Source: Oscillospiraceae bacterium (lineage in GTDB: Bacteria; Bacillota; Clostridia; Oscillospirales; Oscillospiraceae). From it: DNA of 37,743 nucleotides. Location: assembly GCA_016293865.1 (NCBI GenBank), contig JAEDDG010000019.1, forward strand, positions 1 to 37,743, written 5' to 3'. Position numbers and translations under genes: made by a program. Positions within the stretch are counted from its first letter, which is position 1. The number at the start of each line of letters is the position of its first letter. The notes under the pieces are model-generated. The model made no database searches. It had not been told where the DNA came from and saw only the letters and a program-made list of their open reading frames with translations. Below are positions 1 through 6,906 of this stretch, one piece after another.

Positions 1-5
1 ACACA

Positions 6-707
6 TTGAAAACCGTTTGCAAAAATCACAAAAGGTTCCGGAGCCTGCTGGTTTTCTGTCTGCTGTTTCTGCTGCTGTTTTCCGGCTGCGCGGCGGGACA
101 CATTGAAACCGTCCACATCAGCGGACAGCTGGCCGAACAGGATCTGGATTCCCTGATGCACGCCGCCCAGGTTGTCTGTGAGGCCACGGTACTGGAGCGG
201 CAGCGCGAATTCCAGGTGCAGTCTCCGGGGAAGTCCGTTGCAAATTTTACGAATTTCACCCTGCGCGTTGAAAACTGCTATCGCGGAAAGGCGTATGCCG
301 ACGAGGTGACCGTGCGCGTGCCCGGCGGGACGGTGGACCGGTATCAGGAAATCTACACTGAAAGCCCGAAGCTTGAGGCGGGGAAATCCTATCTCCTGTT
401 CCTTTACAATCCCGGCTATGGCGGGGCCTTTAACACCGGGACGGATTACTATGAGGTGCTGGGACTGGCGCAGGGCATTTATACGGCGGACGGCGGCCGG
501 TTTGTGCCGCAGCTTGGCGACACGATTACAGAGGAAGAGTTTGAAAAGGCGCTGGAATCCGTTGCGGATCAGCCGGTGGATATGGACTATTTCCGCAGGG
601 AGTTTATCGAAAACCAGAAGGGAAATCTCCGGTCCGGCTTCATCACTCAGGAGGAGTACAATCAGGCCATGCAGGAGATGGATGTTTACGCAAAGATTAT
701 CGGATAA
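6..707 (+). CDS. Putative secreted lipoprotein of unknown function
   Basis: No function is recognised. The protein (233 aa from a TTG) begins with a basic n-region, a hydrophobic core at about residues 14-25 and a lipobox-like FSGC with Cys28, so it is probably lipid-anchored on the outer face of the membrane. The mature part is soluble, without further membrane spans, and ends in acidic, Gln/Glu-rich helices. The start is uncertain: only five bases lie upstream in the window, no in-frame stop is seen before it, and no ribosome binding site can be checked. A strong terminator follows 20 bases after the stop codon, so this is the last gene of its transcript. Confidence 0.7.
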   Translation: MKTVCKNHKRFRSLLVFCLLFLLLFSGCAAGHIETVHISGQLAEQDLDSLMHAAQVVCEATVLERQREFQVQSPGKSVANFTNFTLRVENCYRGKAYADEVTVRVPGGTVDRYQEIYTESPKLEAGKSYLLFLYNPGYGGAFNTGTDYYEVLGLAQGIYTADGGRFVPQLGDTITEEEFEKALESVADQPVDMDYFRREFIENQKGNLRSGFITQEEYNQAMQEMDVYAKIIG

Positions 708-724
708 AGGACTGCCGGACTGCG

Positions 725-754
725 GCCGTCGGCATATGCCGGCGGCTGTTTTTT
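725..754 (+). terminator. Intrinsic terminator after the lipoprotein gene
   Basis: A 10-bp stem (GCCGTCGGCA / TGCCGGCGGC, one G-U pair) with a two-base loop is followed by TGTTTTTT. Confidence 0.85.
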
Positions 755-794
755 ATAAAACAGAAAAATTTGATTGAAATTCAGATAATTTTTA

Positions 795-823
795 TTGACA
801 AACGATAAAAACGGAGCTATAGT
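795..823 (+). promoter_or_regulatory. Sigma-A promoter of the DUF2975 operon
   Basis: TTGACA (795-800), a 17-base spacer and TATAGT (818-823) form a near-consensus promoter. It lies about 30 bases before the start codon at 852 and downstream of the preceding terminator. Confidence 0.85.
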
Positions 824-851
824 GAAGCAAGAATAAAGGAGGGAAGCGCCC

Positions 852-1298
852 ATGCATAAAAAAGACAGGACTGTGGCGGCGACGAAAATTTTCACCTGGC
901 TGGTACTGGCGGCCATTGCCGCATTTCTGGCTGCGGCGCCCTGGTGCGTGAACTGGTACGCAGCGCAGCGGGGACTGGATGAGCGGCTGAGCGGGGCGCT
1001 GCTGGTATGCGTGTACGCCGCCGCTGTGCCGGCGGCGGCCGCAATGGTGCACATGCTGCTGCTTCTGCGGGAGATTTCCCGGGAACAGGTGTTCACGGAG
1101 GCGTGCGTGCGCCATATCAGCGTGATTTCCTGGTGCTGCCTGGCGGCTGCGGTGATTGTCGGCGCGGCGGGCGCGGCCTATCTCCCGCTGCTGCTGATTG
1201 CGGGGGCGCTGCTGTTCATGTTTCTGATTACCCGGGTGGTCTGCAGCGTTATGCGCGCCGCTGTGGAAATCAAAAACGAAAACAGCCTGACGATATAG
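852..1298 (+). CDS. DUF2975 family membrane protein
   Basis: A 148-aa integral membrane protein with four predicted hydrophobic segments (about residues 13-35, 46-70, 90-112 and 115-135) and a basic N-terminus. Size, topology and gene order match DUF2975, a family of unknown biochemical role that is typically encoded directly before a small XRE-type regulator, as here. The start is supported by AAAGGAGG nine bases upstream and by the promoter at 795-823. The next gene follows after nine bases, so the two are co-transcribed. A role as membrane partner or sensor for the regulator is inferred from this conserved pairing only. Confidence 0.85.
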   Translation: MHKKDRTVAATKIFTWLVLAAIAAFLAAAPWCVNWYAAQRGLDERLSGALLVCVYAAAVPAAAAMVHMLLLLREISREQVFTEACVRHISVISWCCLAAAVIVGAAGAAYLPLLLIAGALLFMFLITRVVCSVMRAAVEIKNENSLTI

Positions 1299-1307
1299 GA
1301 GGGCGCG

Positions 1308-1520
1308 ATGGCGATTGTTGTCAATCTGGATGTGATGCTGGCCAGGCGTAAAATGACCTCCGGCGAGCTGGCCGAGCGGATCGGCATTACGCAGGCGAAT
1401 CTGTCCATCCTGAAAACGGGCAAAGCCAAAGCCATGCGGTTTTCCACGCTGGACAGCATCTGCCGGGCGCTGAACTGCCAGCCCGGCGACATACTGGAAT
1501 ATACCGGGGAGGAAAAATAA
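1308..1520 (+). CDS. Small XRE-family HTH regulator (YozG-like)
   Basis: A 70-aa protein that is almost entirely one Cro/XRE-type helix-turn-helix. The recognition region is around residues 19-40 (ELAERIGITQANLSIL), and the C-terminal part (DSICRALNCQPGDILEY) is the hallmark of the HTH_26/YozG group of minimal DNA-binding proteins. AGGAGG precedes the ATG. The gene sits between a DUF2975 gene and a DUF4153-like gene, and its stop overlaps the next start (TAATG), so the three form one operon. It probably autoregulates this operon. Its target site is not identified. Confidence 0.88.
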   Translation: MAIVVNLDVMLARRKMTSGELAERIGITQANLSILKTGKAKAMRFSTLDSICRALNCQPGDILEYTGEEK

Positions 1521-3157
1521 TGGATCCGAATGCTTCCGGACAGGTTCCGGATTTCCCGCAGCCCGGGAAGACGCAGATCAAGCAGGAGAAGGCGCCGCCG
1601 GCCGTCTGCAGCGACGGGAAGGACGTTGCCTTTGCCGCGCTGTTCGCCGTGCTGGGCGTGCTGACGGCGGACGCAGTCCTGTACAAGGGCATGAATCTGG
1701 GATTCAGCGCTGCGGTGCTGGCACTTCTGGCGGCCATTGCCGTTTACAGCTGGAAGAAGGGCATGCGTCCGACGGCGTTCAGCGTGTTCTGCGTGCTGGC
1801 GGTGGCGGCCGGCGCGGTCTGCTTCACGTTCAGCGCAGACGGACTGATCCGGTTTTGCCTGACGGTGATGATGGCGGTACTGTTCGCCGCGGCATTTGCC
1901 CAGACGGCCGGAATCGGCCGGTTTGACTGCGGCACATACCAGATTTTCGCGGAAACCGTGCGCCTGGCGCTGGTAATCCCGGCGTCCGGCATGCAGCAGA
2001 TGCTGCGGGCGCTGATGTATAAAAAAGTGGGTGACGCAGTCTGCCGGCGCAGATCGGGCGGCGTGCTGGCGGGCGCGCTTTGCGCGGTTCCGGTGCTGCT
2101 GGTGCTGGTGCCGCTGCTGATGCGGTCGGACGCGGCCTTTGAGGGCGTCATGAAAAACACGCTGTTTGCAGACGCCGGGGAGATTTTTGCCGTGCTGCTC
2201 TGCGGCGCGGTCCTGTTCCTGTTTTTGTTCTCTCTGCTGTTTTCCGCCCGCCGCGGACTGGCCGGGGCGGGAAGCGCACCCACGGGACAGCGGGTTCAGA
2301 AGCTGGACTGCATTGCTGCCGCCGTGTTTCTGGGCGTTATTTCGTTTTTCTATGTGCTGTATCTCCTGTCCCAGTCGGCATACTTTTTCAGCGCATTTGC
2401 GGGAATCCTGCCTGAAAACTTCTCGGTGGCCGCATACGCGCGCCGGGGCTTTTTTGAGATGACGGCCATCTGCGCCATCAATTTGATCCTGGCGGCATTT
2501 GCCATGATTTTCACCAGGCGGAAAGCGGAAAAGCCCCATCCGGCTGTCCGGGCACTGTGCGTGTTTATCTGCGTTTTTTCCCTGATTCTGATCGCCGCGG
2601 CGCTGTCAAAAATGGTGCTGTATGTCCGCTCCTTCGGCATGACGCGCCTGCGGGTCCTGACATCCCTTTTCATGCTGCTGCTGGCGGTGACTTTTATCTG
2701 CGTGACGGTGCGGTTTTTCGCCCTGCGCTTTGCCTATATGAGAGTGATTGCGGCATCGGCGGCGGTTATTCTGCTGGCGGCCGGCTATGTCAATGTGGAC
2801 GCGGTGATCGCCCGGTACAATGTTCAGGCGTACCGTTCCGGCGCACTGGAGACGGTGGATGTGGCTGCGCTGGGCGAGCTGGGGGATGCGGCCGTACCCT
2901 GCATTGCGCAGCTGCTGCAGGATGACGACGCGGACGTCGCCGCGTCGGCCGGCAGCGAGCTGGCCGGGAGAATGTACCGGTATTATGTGCCTGATACGGG
3001 CGGGGACGGCACGGTGCGCTGGCGCCCGCGGGAGGACCGGAGCCTCTGGCGCCGCAATGTGGTGACGGACAGCGCGGAAAAGCAGCTTTACGCACTGCAG
3101 GAGGAGCTGGCGCCGTATCTTGCCGCGTTTGCGGGAGAATATGAAGATGCACAATAG
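1520..3157 (+). CDS. DUF4153/DUF4173-like polytopic membrane protein
   Basis: A 545-aa protein with a soluble, Pro/Lys-rich N-terminus (about 40 residues), then about a dozen hydrophobic segments up to residue about 430, and a soluble C-terminal domain of about 110 residues. Long Ala/Leu/Val membrane blocks and a middle region with FFYVLYLLSQSAYFFSAF fit the DUF4153/DUF4173 families, whose biochemical role is unknown. The C-terminal domain (about 440-490) reads like a short HEAT-type helical segment (ALGELGDAAVPCIAQLL), which is unusual. The start overlaps the regulator's stop and has GGGGAGGA upstream. The DUF2975-XRE-DUF4173 trio suggests a co-regulated membrane system. Confidence 0.75.
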   Translation: MDPNASGQVPDFPQPGKTQIKQEKAPPAVCSDGKDVAFAALFAVLGVLTADAVLYKGMNLGFSAAVLALLAAIAVYSWKKGMRPTAFSVFCVLAVAAGAVCFTFSADGLIRFCLTVMMAVLFAAAFAQTAGIGRFDCGTYQIFAETVRLALVIPASGMQQMLRALMYKKVGDAVCRRRSGGVLAGALCAVPVLLVLVPLLMRSDAAFEGVMKNTLFADAGEIFAVLLCGAVLFLFLFSLLFSARRGLAGAGSAPTGQRVQKLDCIAAAVFLGVISFFYVLYLLSQSAYFFSAFAGILPENFSVAAYARRGFFEMTAICAINLILAAFAMIFTRRKAEKPHPAVRALCVFICVFSLILIAAALSKMVLYVRSFGMTRLRVLTSLFMLLLAVTFICVTVRFFALRFAYMRVIAASAAVILLAAGYVNVDAVIARYNVQAYRSGALETVDVAALGELGDAAVPCIAQLLQDDDADVAASAGSELAGRMYRYYVPDTGGDGTVRWRPREDRSLWRRNVVTDSAEKQLYALQEELAPYLAAFAGEYEDAQ

Positions 3158-3181
3158 GCGCAAAAGCCGTTTTCGGAACAG

Positions 3182-3213
3182 GGAGGCCGTGCCATGCTGC
3201 GCGGCCTCCTTTC
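3182..3213 (+). terminator. Likely intrinsic terminator after the DUF4173-like gene
   Basis: GGAGGCCG (3182-3189) pairs perfectly with CGGCCTCC (3202-3209), followed by the short run TTTCT. The loop is 12 bases and the T-run is weak, so termination may be partial. Confidence 0.5.
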
Positions 3214-3249
3214 TGCGCGGCAGGGTACGCGATTTTGCCGCAGATCCTG

Positions 3250-3278
3250 TTGCAGACTGCCGCGCTGCATGGTATGAT
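3250..3278 (+). promoter_or_regulatory. Promoter of the split membrane-protein gene
   Basis: TTGCAG (3250-3255), a 17-base spacer and TATGAT (3273-3278) precede the ATG at 3317, which also has a GGAG about eight bases upstream. This supports translation starting at 3317 rather than at 3424. Confidence 0.65.
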
Positions 3279-3316
3279 GTGCCGGAAAGACACGAATTCA
3301 GGCCGGAGTGTATTGT

Positions 3317-3427
3317 ATGAAACGCAGGGACAATTTCAGAACATCTCTCATCATGTTTTCAGCCGGCATTCTGGCCGGCATTGTCTGCAGACTGACCGAT
3401 TTTTTGCCGTATGAGGAGAGTTTGTGA
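3317..3427 (+). pseudogene. N-terminal fragment of a split membrane protein
   Basis: A 36-aa reading frame with a good start (GGAG eight bases before the ATG, promoter at 3250-3278) encodes a basic N-terminus and one membrane helix (about residues 10-30), ending EESL-stop. Its TGA overlaps the GTG of the next frame. If one G is restored at the junction (TTGTGAGC to TTGTGGAGC) the two frames join smoothly as EESLWSLPS, and 3317-3954 becomes one gene of 212 codons. I read this as a frameshifted gene or a sequencing error. A genuine pair of translationally coupled genes cannot be excluded. Confidence 0.55.
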
Positions 3428-3954
3428 GCCTGCCGTCCATGGCGACGCTTTTCGGCTTCTGGATTGCGAGCGTTGTGGTCATTACGGATATCAGTTCCTC
3501 GAATAAAGGAGCTTTTCTCAACGTATTTCTGTATATGTTCGGCATGACGGTCAGTTTTTACGGACTGAAGTATATTCTGGGCCTTTATGTGCCCATGTTT
3601 TCAAATAGCGGCGAATTTCAGACGGAGCTCTTTGTCATCTACTCTGTATTGTCTGTTTTTTGCGGCGCCGGCGGCTATATTCTGTACTTCTGGAACAAAA
3701 AGAATCTTTTCGGCTCTTTTCTGTGCGCGCTGCCTGCCGGGGCAATGCTGGCCGAAGCGGCGGGCTGCCTTGCTGTTCTGATCAGCAGCCGCATGCTTCT
3801 GGCGCAGACAATCTTTGACACGGTGTTCGCGCTGGTGTTTGCTGTCAGGTTTTATAAAAAAGCGGCCGACAGAGCCGTATATTCGGGGGCAGCTGCGGCA
3901 GCGGCGGTTTTGCTGTACTTCACCGTTTACAGGCCGTTTCTGCTGACTGTCTGA
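3424..3954 (+). CDS. Integral membrane protein, probably missing its N-terminus
   Basis: This 176-aa frame has five to six hydrophobic segments (for example about residues 9-22, 29-58, 72-90, 97-120 and 150-170) and no recognised family. The GTG start has no good Shine-Dalgarno of its own; it overlaps the stop of the 36-aa frame beginning at 3317. The first residues (SLPSMATLFGFW) continue that upstream frame if one base is added, so this is probably the bulk of a protein of about 212 aa broken by a one-base deletion. Hairpin sequences that start about 20 bases after the stop may end its transcript. Confidence 0.6.
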   Translation: MSLPSMATLFGFWIASVVVITDISSSNKGAFLNVFLYMFGMTVSFYGLKYILGLYVPMFSNSGEFQTELFVIYSVLSVFCGAGGYILYFWNKKNLFGSFLCALPAGAMLAEAAGCLAVLISSRMLLAQTIFDTVFALVFAVRFYKKAADRAVYSGAAAAAAVLLYFTVYRPFLLTV

Positions 3955-3973
3955 TCAAAATGATGCTTTTTCC

Positions 3974-4002
3974 GGCAGGCCTGTTTCGAAAACAGGCCTG
4001 CC
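3974..4002. repeat. 29-nt hairpin repeat, copy 1
   Basis: Arms GGCAGGCCTGTTT and AAACAGGCCTGCC form a perfect 13-bp stem with loop CGA. An identical 29-nt copy lies at 4167-4195. This copy is followed by CAGCG rather than a T-run, so it is not a classical terminator by itself. Confidence 0.85.
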
Positions 4003-4037
4003 TCAGCGTGTCGAAAAAGTTTTTTCGACACGCTGAG
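4002..4037. repeat. 17-bp perfect inverted repeat
   Basis: CTCAGCGTGTCGAAAAA (4002-4018) and TTTTTCGACACGCTGAG (4021-4037) are exact reverse complements separated by GT. It directly abuts hairpin copy 1. Confidence 0.85.
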
Positions 4038-4039
4038 TG

Positions 4040-4074
4040 CAGTTTTTTCGAACTTCAGGAAGTTCAAAAAACTG
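4040..4074. repeat. Inverted repeat with one bulged base
   Basis: CAGTTTTTT-C-GAACTTC is paired with GAAGTTC-AAAAAACTG across the loop AG. It is the third hairpin of the cluster. Confidence 0.75.
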
Positions 4075-4085
4075 TTTGATTGAAC

Positions 4086-4111
4086 GTGCAAGGGGTCTTA
4101 ACCCCTTGCAC
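4086..4111. repeat. 11-bp inverted repeat
   Basis: GTGCAAGGGGT (4086-4096) and ACCCCTTGCAC (4101-4111) are perfectly complementary with loop CTTA. It is the fourth hairpin of the cluster. Confidence 0.8.
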
Positions 4112-4166
4112 ACATTCCCCGCTGCTCAGACCCGCAGCTTTTTTTCATAGTTTATCGCCAGTCTGC

Positions 4167-4200
4167 GGCAGGCCTGTTTCGAAAACAGGCCTGCCTTTTT
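4167..4200 (+). terminator. 29-nt hairpin repeat, copy 2, acting as terminator
   Basis: This is the same 29-nt sequence as at 3974-4002, here followed directly by TTTTT (4196-4200). It is the last of five hairpins in the 3955-4200 gap, which otherwise holds no gene. Confidence 0.8.
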
Positions 4201-4216
4201 GCGTGGAGGAAAGGAA

Positions 4217-4282
4217 ATGAAGCGCGGCGCGCCATTGCCGGCGGCGCAGACGGAAAAAGAGAGGATTTGCAAGCCGTATTGA
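4217..4282 (+). CDS. Possible 21-codon ORF before marR
   Basis: A short open frame (21 aa, basic, no recognisable domain) begins with ATG six bases after a strong GGAGGAAAGG. Its TGA lies inside the -35 hexamer of the following promoter. The very good ribosome binding site is the only support. It could be a remnant or a chance feature, as no promoter is evident between the terminator at 4200 and this ORF. Confidence 0.2.
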   Translation: MKRGAPLPAAQTEKERICKPY

Positions 4283-4307
4283 CACCGCCTGACCGGTGAA
4301 ATATAAT
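4279..4307 (+). promoter_or_regulatory. Consensus promoter of the marR / two-component operon
   Basis: TTGACA (4279-4284), exactly 17 bases, then TATAAT (4302-4307): a perfect sigma-A promoter. Such strength implies a repressor, and an AT-rich operator-like sequence overlaps its -10 and start region. Confidence 0.9.
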
Positions 4308-4334
4308 ATAAGAAATTTTATATAAATAGTTAAA
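4306..4334. promoter_or_regulatory. Putative MarR operator (degenerate copy)
   Basis: The region contains TTTATATAAATA (4317-4328), identical to the core of the perfect palindrome in the promoter region at 11672-11699 and placed similarly just after the -10 box. The flanks match that palindrome at about half of the positions. ATATAA (4306-4311) and TTATAT (4318-4323) also form an inverted pair. Confidence 0.5.
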
Positions 4335-4362
4335 TGTAATTTTGGGAAATGGAGCGGACGAA

Positions 4363-4800
4363 ATGCTGCGAGACAGTTTCGTAAAGTTTTACAAGCGGCT
4401 CAGGCTGATGCACTACCGGGAGCTTTTTGGACGCATCCGGGAAAAGGACGGCAGCCTGAGCGCCACAGAGGCCTTTGCCGTGGATGTGATCTATCTCCTC
4501 GGCAGCCCGACGCTGACACAGTTTGCGGAAACGCTGGGCGTATCCCAGCCCAACGCCACATACAAGGTGAACAATCTGGTGGCCAAAGGGTATGTGCGGA
4601 AAACCGTGTCGGACGGAGACAAGCGGGAATGCCGCGTGACGGTCAGCGACAAGTTCTTCAAATACTATGATACGCACAGCGGCTTTCTGGACAGCGTGAT
4701 GGCGTTGCTGGAGGAAAAATTCACGCAGGAGGAGCTGGGAACCTTTGAAGCGGTGCTGGATGCAATCAGCAGCATCCGGCAGTCTGCGGAGGCGCAGTAA
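4363..4800 (+). CDS. MarR-family transcriptional regulator
   Basis: A 145-aa winged-helix regulator. The central region (SPTLTQFAETLGVSQPNATYKV then NLVAKGYVRK and SDGDKRE) shows the MarR recognition helix and wing, flanked by the dimerisation helices at both ends. I chose the ATG at 4363 (GGAG eight bases upstream) over a TTG 21 bases earlier. It is the first gene of an operon with the response regulator (one base apart) and the histidine kinase. By its position before an ACP/lipid-type cluster it may act like FabT-class MarR lipid regulators; this is inference. A shared AT-rich element suggests that it represses its own promoter and the one at 11640. Confidence 0.88.
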   Translation: MLRDSFVKFYKRLRLMHYRELFGRIREKDGSLSATEAFAVDVIYLLGSPTLTQFAETLGVSQPNATYKVNNLVAKGYVRKTVSDGDKRECRVTVSDKFFKYYDTHSGFLDSVMALLEEKFTQEELGTFEAVLDAISSIRQSAEAQ

Positions 4801-4801
4801 T

Positions 4802-5476
4802 ATGACGAATATTCTTGTTGTGGAAGACAATGCCGGTCTGCGGAAACTGATCCGGATTTATCTGACCCGGACCGGGTATTCTGTTTTTGAAGCGGCGGAC
4901 GGCGTTCAGGCGCTGGAGGTGCTGGATCATAACCCGGTCAATCTGATGATTGCGGATATTATGATGCCCAATATGGATGGCTATACGCTGACCAGGGAAC
5001 TGCGCGAGGCCGGCGTGGATATTCCGGTGCTGATTGTGACGGCAAAGGATACGCTGGAGGATAAGCGGACGGGATTCGGCGCCGGCGCGGACGACTATAT
5101 GACCAAGCCGGTGGATATGGAGGAGCTGATTCTGCGGGTGGAGGCGCTTTTGCGCCGCTGCAATATGGAGAAGGCCCGGGATGTGGCCATCGGCAGCTGC
5201 ACCCTGCATCCGGATTCCCTGATGGTAACCGGCCCGGGATATGAGATTCAGCTGCGGCAGAAGGAGTTTCTGCTTCTGGAAAAGCTGCTCTCCTATCCCA
5301 TGAAAATCTTCACCAGACAGGCGCTGATGGACGATATCTGGGGCTATGACAGCGAGTCGGATCCGCGCACGGTGGATACCCATATCAAGCGCCTGCGGGA
5401 AAAGCTGGGCTGTGTGCAGGACTTTGAGATTCAGACGGTCCGGGGCCTTGGGTATAAGGCGGTGATTGACAAGTGA
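4802..5476 (+). CDS. OmpR-family response regulator
   Basis: A 224-aa DNA-binding response regulator. The receiver domain (about 1-118) has the acidic pocket E8/D9, phospho-acceptor D52 (IADIMMPNMDG), T80 and K102 (MTKPVD). A PhoB/OmpR winged helix follows (about 128-222; RQALMDDIWGYDSESDPRTVDTHI, then QTVRGLGYKA). The ATG at 4802 directly follows the MarR stop; a longer frame exists upstream but would overlap marR. Its 3' end overlaps the kinase start by four bases (GTGA), which implies coupled translation and a cognate pair. Targets are unknown; the neighbouring biosynthetic genes are candidates. Confidence 0.93.
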   Translation: MTNILVVEDNAGLRKLIRIYLTRTGYSVFEAADGVQALEVLDHNPVNLMIADIMMPNMDGYTLTRELREAGVDIPVLIVTAKDTLEDKRTGFGAGADDYMTKPVDMEELILRVEALLRRCNMEKARDVAIGSCTLHPDSLMVTGPGYEIQLRQKEFLLLEKLLSYPMKIFTRQALMDDIWGYDSESDPRTVDTHIKRLREKLGCVQDFEIQTVRGLGYKAVIDK

Positions 5477-6519
5477 GAAAGGTGCGCTCCCGCCTGACGA
5501 TTCTGCTGCTGATTCTGGTGGGCATCAGCTCGCTGGTTTCCGTTCTGCTGGCGGTGCTGGCTGTAAACGGGCAGATTTTCAACCGCGGCGCCATGCGCTA
5601 CGTTCTGTTCGGCTACGCCGTCAAGGACATTCTGCTGCTGATTCTGGTGGCGGGCGTGGTTCTGGCGGTGCTTCTGGTTGTATCCCGGTCCACAACCAAT
5701 CCCATCCTGGAGCTGAACCGGGCCATCCGCCAGGTGGCCGACGGGAATTACGACGTACAGGTCAACATGAAGGAGCGGATTGAGGAATTCGGCGAACTGC
5801 AGCGGAATTTCAATACCATGGTGCTGCAGCTGAAAAACAATGAGTATCTGCGTAAGGATTTTATTTCCAATGTATCCCATGAGCTGAAAACGCCGCTGAC
5901 GATCATGGGCGGCTATGCCGACCTTCTGGCGGAAGGCGATCTGCCGCCGGAGGAGCAGAAGGCCTATGCCCGCATGATCTCCGGCGAGGCGAAGCGGCTG
6001 ATCACGCTGACGTCCAACATGCTGCGCCTGAGCTCCATTGAACACACGGAAATCCACACGAAAAGCGACGTCTTCCGCCTGGATGAGCAGATCCGGCAGG
6101 CGGTCCTGGGCCTGGAGCCCAGATGGACGGCCAAAAACATCGAAATGGTTATGGACCTGCAGGATGTGCGGATTTCGGGTGACGAGGAGCTGCTGAACCA
6201 GGTGTGGGTCAATCTGCTGGACAACGCCGTTAAATTCACAGGTGAAAACGGCTGCGTGCATGTCAGCCTGGCGGTACAGAATGCCTATATTGTGGCAAAA
6301 GTGGCGGATAACGGCGTGGGCATGGACCAGGAAACCATGGCGCGCATGTTTGAACAGTTTTACAGAGGCAACACGGACAAACGCTATGAGGGGAGCGGCC
6401 TGGGCCTGCCCCTTGCCAGGCGGATTGTCCAGCTCCACAACGGGAGCATTTCCGCCCGCAGCGCGCCGGACGCCGGAACGGAATTTGCCGTCATTCTGCC
6501 GGCGGAAAGGCTGAGATAA
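5473..6519 (+). CDS. Membrane sensor histidine kinase
   Basis: A 348-aa kinase of the EnvZ/PhoR type, partner of the overlapping response regulator. It has TM1 (about 8-31), a short outside loop of only about 20 residues, TM2 (about 51-70), and HAMP (about 71-125). The HisKA domain carries H136 in SNVSHELKTPL. The HATPase domain has N251 in the N box (LLDNAVKFT), DNGVGM, and GSGLGLPLARRIV. The very short extracellular loop means that it probably senses a membrane or envelope state rather than a soluble ligand (inference). The GTG start overlaps the regulator stop. A 150-bp gap follows with no clear terminator. Confidence 0.92.
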   Translation: MRKVRSRLTILLLILVGISSLVSVLLAVLAVNGQIFNRGAMRYVLFGYAVKDILLLILVAGVVLAVLLVVSRSTTNPILELNRAIRQVADGNYDVQVNMKERIEEFGELQRNFNTMVLQLKNNEYLRKDFISNVSHELKTPLTIMGGYADLLAEGDLPPEEQKAYARMISGEAKRLITLTSNMLRLSSIEHTEIHTKSDVFRLDEQIRQAVLGLEPRWTAKNIEMVMDLQDVRISGDEELLNQVWVNLLDNAVKFTGENGCVHVSLAVQNAYIVAKVADNGVGMDQETMARMFEQFYRGNTDKRYEGSGLGLPLARRIVQLHNGSISARSAPDAGTEFAVILPAERLR

Positions 6520-6669
6520 AAGGGGGAATAAGTCCCGGAGCCGCGGTCTTCCGGATCGATTCATTTTTCTTTAACGTACAGTTCGATTATAGTTCACACT
6601 GACACACTAAAATAAACGCCGTTATCGTGCAGCACTGTTTGCTGCGGCGGCAAAATGGAGGTTATTCTT

Positions 6670-6906
6670 ATGGTATACGATAAAATTCTGGAGATTATCT
6701 GTGAGCAGTTTGATCTGGAGCCGGACGAGGTTTCCAGAGAGAGCAAATTTGTGGCCGATCTGGGCGCCGACTCCCTGGACGTTGTGGAGCTGACCATGAG
6801 CCTGGAGGAAGAGTTTGATCTTCCGGAAATTCCGGAGGAGGAACTCAAAGCGATTGAGTCTGTCGGCGATCTTGTGGACTATGTAGAGAAAAACGTCAAG
6901 GAATGA
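6670..6906 (+). CDS. Acyl carrier protein
   Basis: A 78-aa acidic four-helix carrier protein. The phosphopantetheine site is S35 in LGADSLDVVELTM, and the C-terminal half has the usual EIPEEELKAIESVGDLVDYV pattern. The ATG at 6670 is preceded by TGGAGG eight bases upstream; an earlier in-frame ATG at 6655 overlaps this site and is unlikely. The stop overlaps the sulfotransferase start (ATGA). No other fatty-acid synthesis gene is adjacent, so this is not the housekeeping fabD/fabF setting. It is probably a dedicated carrier that feeds an acyl chain to the oxoamine synthase or acyltransferase of this cluster. In Caulobacter an ACP gene also lies near the spt genes. Confidence 0.92.
   Translation: MVYDKILEIICEQFDLEPDEVSRESKFVADLGADSLDVVELTMSLEEEFDLPEIPEEELKAIESVGDLVDYVEKNVKE

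Noticed and set aside
1178..2539. Minus-strand frame (453 codons) opposite the DUF4173-like gene
   Set aside because: Arg/His/Gln-rich antisense frame across three co-oriented genes with good ribosome binding sites.
6541..6669. Promoter for the ACP-sulfotransferase-PAPS operon
   Set aside because: A TATAGT at 6588-6593 is seen, but no acceptable -35 lies 16-18 bases before it, and no terminator separates the gene from the kinase. Read-through from 4279 is as likely.
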